Source: an uncultured Legionella sp. (GTDB taxonomy: Bacteria; Pseudomonadota; Gammaproteobacteria; Legionellales; Legionellaceae). Taken from it: a DNA stretch of 7,732 nt. The stretch spans positions 1-7,732 of the forward strand of contig CAISKC010000120.1 in assembly GCA_903885895.1 (NCBI GenBank), written 5' to 3'. A program made the position numbers and the translations under genes. Positions 5,726 through 7,732 of this stretch are shown here, piece by piece (within the stretch, counting starts at the first letter, position 1; the number at the start of each line of letters is the position of its first letter). The notes beneath the pieces are model-generated. The model saw only the letters and a program-made list of their open reading frames with translations, was not told where the DNA came from and did no database searches.

Positions 5726-6189
5726 TGTTACCAGGACGAATTTTAGGGATCATATTGGGCGCAAACATCCTGACTATTTTACCCTTACCATCCCAACTCA
5801 ATGCCATTCGGCCTGCGTGGGTGTTATTATGTTTACTCTACTTACAAACTTATGTACCAGCCTATTTTCATGTGTTATTGGTCCTGTTGCTTGGTTTATG
5901 TTTAGACGCATTATTGTCTACGCCAATGGGGGAGCATGCTTTTGCCTTGTTGGTGACGACTTGGTTAATAGTAGGTAGAACACGGCGGTTTATGTTTTTT
6001 TCTATCATGCAACAAATGCTGGTGATAGGGTTGGCATGTGGATGTTATCAATTGATTTTATTGATAGTGGATGCTGCATTTGGTCATATGAGTTCTGCTG
6101 CTACTATTGTAGGTGTGGCCGTAACAAGTATGATGTTTTGGGGGCCATTGCCAATTTTACTGCGTAAAGGAGTGAACGATGTCAGATAA
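5725..6189 (+). CDS. mreD: Rod shape-determining protein MreD
   Basis: MreD is the small polytopic inner-membrane partner of MreC. The 154 residues (E. coli 162) are almost entirely hydrophobic, consistent with about five membrane helices. They carry the family pattern RPAWVLLCLLYL (29-40), GLCLDALLSTPMGEHAFALL (57-76) and the QQMLVIGL helix (96-103). The start codon shares its A with the mreC stop (TAATG), and AAGGAG (5712-5717) stands seven bases before it, so it is both coupled and independently well initiated. Its last 11 bases lie inside icd. Confidence 0.96.
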   Translation: MLPGRILGIILGANILTILPLPSQLNAIRPAWVLLCLLYLQTYVPAYFHVLLVLLLGLCLDALLSTPMGEHAFALLVTTWLIVGRTRRFMFFSIMQQMLVIGLACGCYQLILLIVDAAFGHMSSAATIVGVAVTSMMFWGPLPILLRKGVNDVR

Positions 6190-7435
6190 AAAAATTATGA
6201 TTCCAAAAGAGGGTGCAGTGATTACGGTTAATGATAAATTTGTTTTATCGGTACCAGAAAACCCTATTATTCCGTTTATTGAAGGCGATGGTATTGGTGT
6301 CGATGTGACGCCTGCTATGTTAAAAGTTGTGGATGCGGCTGTGCACAAAGCCTATGGCACAAGCAGAAAAATTGCTTGGATGGAAGTGTACGCGGGTGAA
6401 AAAGCTACAAAGCAATATGGTGCCGATCAATGGTTACCCAAGGAAACTTTGGAAGCATTACAGCAGTATGTGGTATCGATCAAAGGCCCTTTGACGACGC
6501 CAATAGGAGGAGGAATCCGTTCTTTGAACGTGGCAATCCGCCAAGAATTAGATTTGTTTATTTGCTTACGCCCCATTCGTTATTTTAAAGGGACACCTAG
6601 TCCAGTAAGAGAACCTTGGAAAACCAATATGGTGATTTTTCGGGAAAACTCTGAAGATATTTATGCCGGGATTGAGTGGGCCGCTGATAGTGCAGAAGCT
6701 CAGAAAGTTATTCAATTTTTACGCACTGAGATGCATGTTACCAAAATCCGTTTCCCTGAGCATTGTGGCATAGGTATCAAACCCGTTTCTAAAGCAGGGA
6801 CCCAACGGTTGGTGCGAGCTGCGATTCAATATGCTATCGATAATCAGCGTGATTCAGTGACCTTGGTACACAAGGGTAATATCATGAAATTCACCGAAGG
6901 TGCTTTCAAAGACTGGGGCTACGCGGTGGCAAAAGAAGAATTTGGCGCTGAATTGGTAGATGGTGGTCCTTGGATGCGTATGGTTAATCCAAATACCAAG
7001 CAGTATATTATCATCAAGGACGTGATTGCTGATGCGTTCCTGCAACAAATTTTATTACGACCCGAAGAGTATTCTGTGATTGCAACGTTAAATCTGAATG
7101 GCGATTACATTTCAGACGCTTTGGCGGCGCAAGTCGGTGGGATTGGTATCGCTCCGGGCGCTAATATGGGTGATAAAGTTGCTGTTTTTGAAGCGACCCA
7201 TGGTACGGCTCCAAAATATGCTGGGCAAGATAAGGTCAATCCTGGTTCATTGATTTTGTCTGCTGAAATGATGTTGCGGCATATGGGATGGAAGGAAGCG
7301 GCTGATCATATTATCCATGGTGTCGAGCAAGCGATTGCGGCCAAAGAAGTAACCTATGATTTCGCCCGTCTTTTAGATAATGCCAAAACGTTGAGTTGTT
7401 CTGAATTTGCGCAAGCGGTGATTCGCTTGATGTGA
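6179..7435 (+). CDS. icd: Isocitrate dehydrogenase, NADP-dependent (EC 1.1.1.42)
   Basis: Cytosolic TCA-cycle enzyme converting isocitrate to 2-oxoglutarate, CO2 and NADPH. The 418 residues align without gaps of note to E. coli Icd (416), offset by two. Substrate residues are present: Ser115 in GGGIRSLN, Arg121, Arg131 and Arg155, Tyr162 in NSEDIYAGIEW, and Lys232 in VHKGN. The metal-binding aspartates follow, in IKDVIADAF and GDYISDALAAQ. NADP specificity is shown by HGTAPKYAGQDKVNPGS (the Lys-Tyr pair) and by Tyr and Arg in VTYDFARLL. Ser115 corresponds to the serine phosphorylated by AceK in E. coli; no aceK is in this window. AAGGAG (6167-6172) lies six bases before the ATG. The start is inside mreD (11-bp overlap), so icd appears co-transcribed with mreBCD. 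Confidence 0.98.
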   Translation: MSDKKIMIPKEGAVITVNDKFVLSVPENPIIPFIEGDGIGVDVTPAMLKVVDAAVHKAYGTSRKIAWMEVYAGEKATKQYGADQWLPKETLEALQQYVVSIKGPLTTPIGGGIRSLNVAIRQELDLFICLRPIRYFKGTPSPVREPWKTNMVIFRENSEDIYAGIEWAADSAEAQKVIQFLRTEMHVTKIRFPEHCGIGIKPVSKAGTQRLVRAAIQYAIDNQRDSVTLVHKGNIMKFTEGAFKDWGYAVAKEEFGAELVDGGPWMRMVNPNTKQYIIIKDVIADAFLQQILLRPEEYSVIATLNLNGDYISDALAAQVGGIGIAPGANMGDKVAVFEATHGTAPKYAGQDKVNPGSLILSAEMMLRHMGWKEAADHIIHGVEQAIAAKEVTYDFARLLDNAKTLSCSEFAQAVIRLM

Positions 7436-7450
7436 GGTTAGTTCAGTCTT

Positions 7451-7490
7451 GATGGAAGGGCAATGGTGCCTTATCATCCCCATATTTTTT
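7451..7490 (+). terminator. Possible rho-independent terminator after icd
   Basis: Fifteen bases after the icd stop, GATG (7451-7454) can pair with CATC (7475-7478), and AAGG with CCTT, closing over CA-ATGG-TG. The stem is interrupted by a small internal loop and one bulged G. A T6 run follows at 7485-7490, six bases after the stem rather than immediately. It is positioned to end the mreBCD-icd transcript, but the stem is imperfect. Confidence 0.4.
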
Positions 7491-7508
7491 GTACGAAGCC
7501 CTGAGACC

Positions 7509-7563
7509 CCCTCGCCCGCGAAAGAAACCCTTGTAAAAGTAGGGTGGTCAGCGCGGGAGAGGG
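7509..7563. repeat. Strong nested inverted repeat after icd
   Basis: CCCTCGCCCGCG (7509-7520) and CGCGGGAGAGGG (7552-7563) are 12-bp inverted arms with one mismatch. Inside the loop a second pair, ACCCT (7527-7531) and AGGGT (7541-7545), nests, and that inner right arm is part of a TAGGGTGG head (7540-7547). The outer arms are much more GC-rich than their surroundings. This looks like a dispersed palindromic repeat, possibly with a second repeat type inserted or captured in the loop; it may also act as a backup terminator. Confidence 0.65.
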
Positions 7564-7613
7564 CGGATGTATCCCCTCATAATTTTTTGTTATAAAGTAA
7601 TACAAAAGGAATG

Positions 7614-7657
7614 TAGGGTGGACAAAGGAGTGTAACGCCGTGCTGAGGTATCTGTCC
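7614..7657. repeat. Degenerate TAGGGTGG-type repeat
   Basis: TAGGGTGGACA (7614-7624) is closed by TGTCC (7653-7657), giving 5-bp inverted arms. The head is the same as at 1830 and 3637, but the arms have decayed. It begins about 50 bases after the nested inverted repeat. Confidence 0.5.
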
Positions 7658-7663
7658 AAATTT

Positions 7664-7702
7664 CAACCAAAATGTATGGTGATAAAGCTCTAATGTTGGT
7701 TG
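7664..7702. repeat. Short inverted repeat at the right edge
   Basis: CAACCAA (7664-7670) and TTGGTTG (7696-7702) are perfect 7-bp inverted arms around 25 bases. No gene start follows inside the window, so it may be an operator, a leader structure for a gene to the right, or chance. The rest of 7436-7732 holds only the repeats and possible terminator listed; I see no gene in it. Confidence 0.3.
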
Positions 7703-7732
7703 ACCGATTTAGAAAGAATGTTTAAATCTCCT

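Noticed and set aside
7474..7659. 61-codon minus-strand reading frame after icd
   Set aside because: It runs through the nested inverted repeat and two TAGGGTGG elements, has no ribosome binding site and resembles no protein I know; it is best explained by the repeats.
1830..7702. CRISPR array from the recurring short repeats
   Set aside because: The repeats are kilobases apart, of unequal length and internally palindromic, with no regular spacers and no cas genes in the window.

Overview
The window reads as a chromosomal segment of a moderately AT-rich gammaproteobacterium. MreB, MreC, MreD and Icd are close to the enterobacterial/Legionella-type proteins. The mreD-icd linkage, a two-membrane-segment coiled-coil protein and abundant palindromic intergenic repeats suggest a Legionellales relative (Legionella, Coxiella, Berkiella or Aquicella-like). 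That placement is inference; no rRNA or tRNA gene is present to confirm it.

Layout. The left part (about 1-630) holds a plus-strand coiled-coil/membrane ORF with no convincing start. It converges on a broken ugd: only the first ~39 codons of UDP-glucose dehydrogenase survive, on the minus strand, joined by an ATGA overlap to an intact UDP-glucuronate 4-epimerase-type gene (743-1750). These two steps (UDP-glucose to UDP-glucuronate to UDP-galacturonate) would normally supply a surface polysaccharide; here the first step is lost at this locus. Continuing on the minus strand are a small secreted ComEA-like helix-hairpin-helix protein (1880-2188) and a type II toxin-antitoxin pair, Xre/DUF2384 antitoxin followed by RES toxin (2436-3556). 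The pair has a well-formed promoter overlapped by two CATATG-centred operator candidates.

The right half is all plus strand and looks like one transcription unit: mreB, mreC, mreD and icd (3778-7435). Every junction overlaps: 26, 1 and 11 bp. MreBCD form the cell-wall elongation scaffold that keeps the cell rod-shaped. Icd is the NADP-dependent isocitrate dehydrogenase of the TCA cycle. Linking the two is unusual, since in many gammaproteobacteria mreBCD is followed by maf and rng.

The intergenic spaces carry repeats: a dispersed TAGGGTGG-headed element (four occurrences, three with closing inverted arms), a 25-bp-arm palindrome between res and comEA, and a strong nested inverted repeat after icd. 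I see no CRISPR array, transposase, tRNA or integrase. The strongest unexplained signals are the ugd breakpoint, the RES-Xre module with its operators, the mre-icd overlap, and the palindrome that supplies the end of a 47-codon ORF. I did not find clear evidence of a wholly new system.
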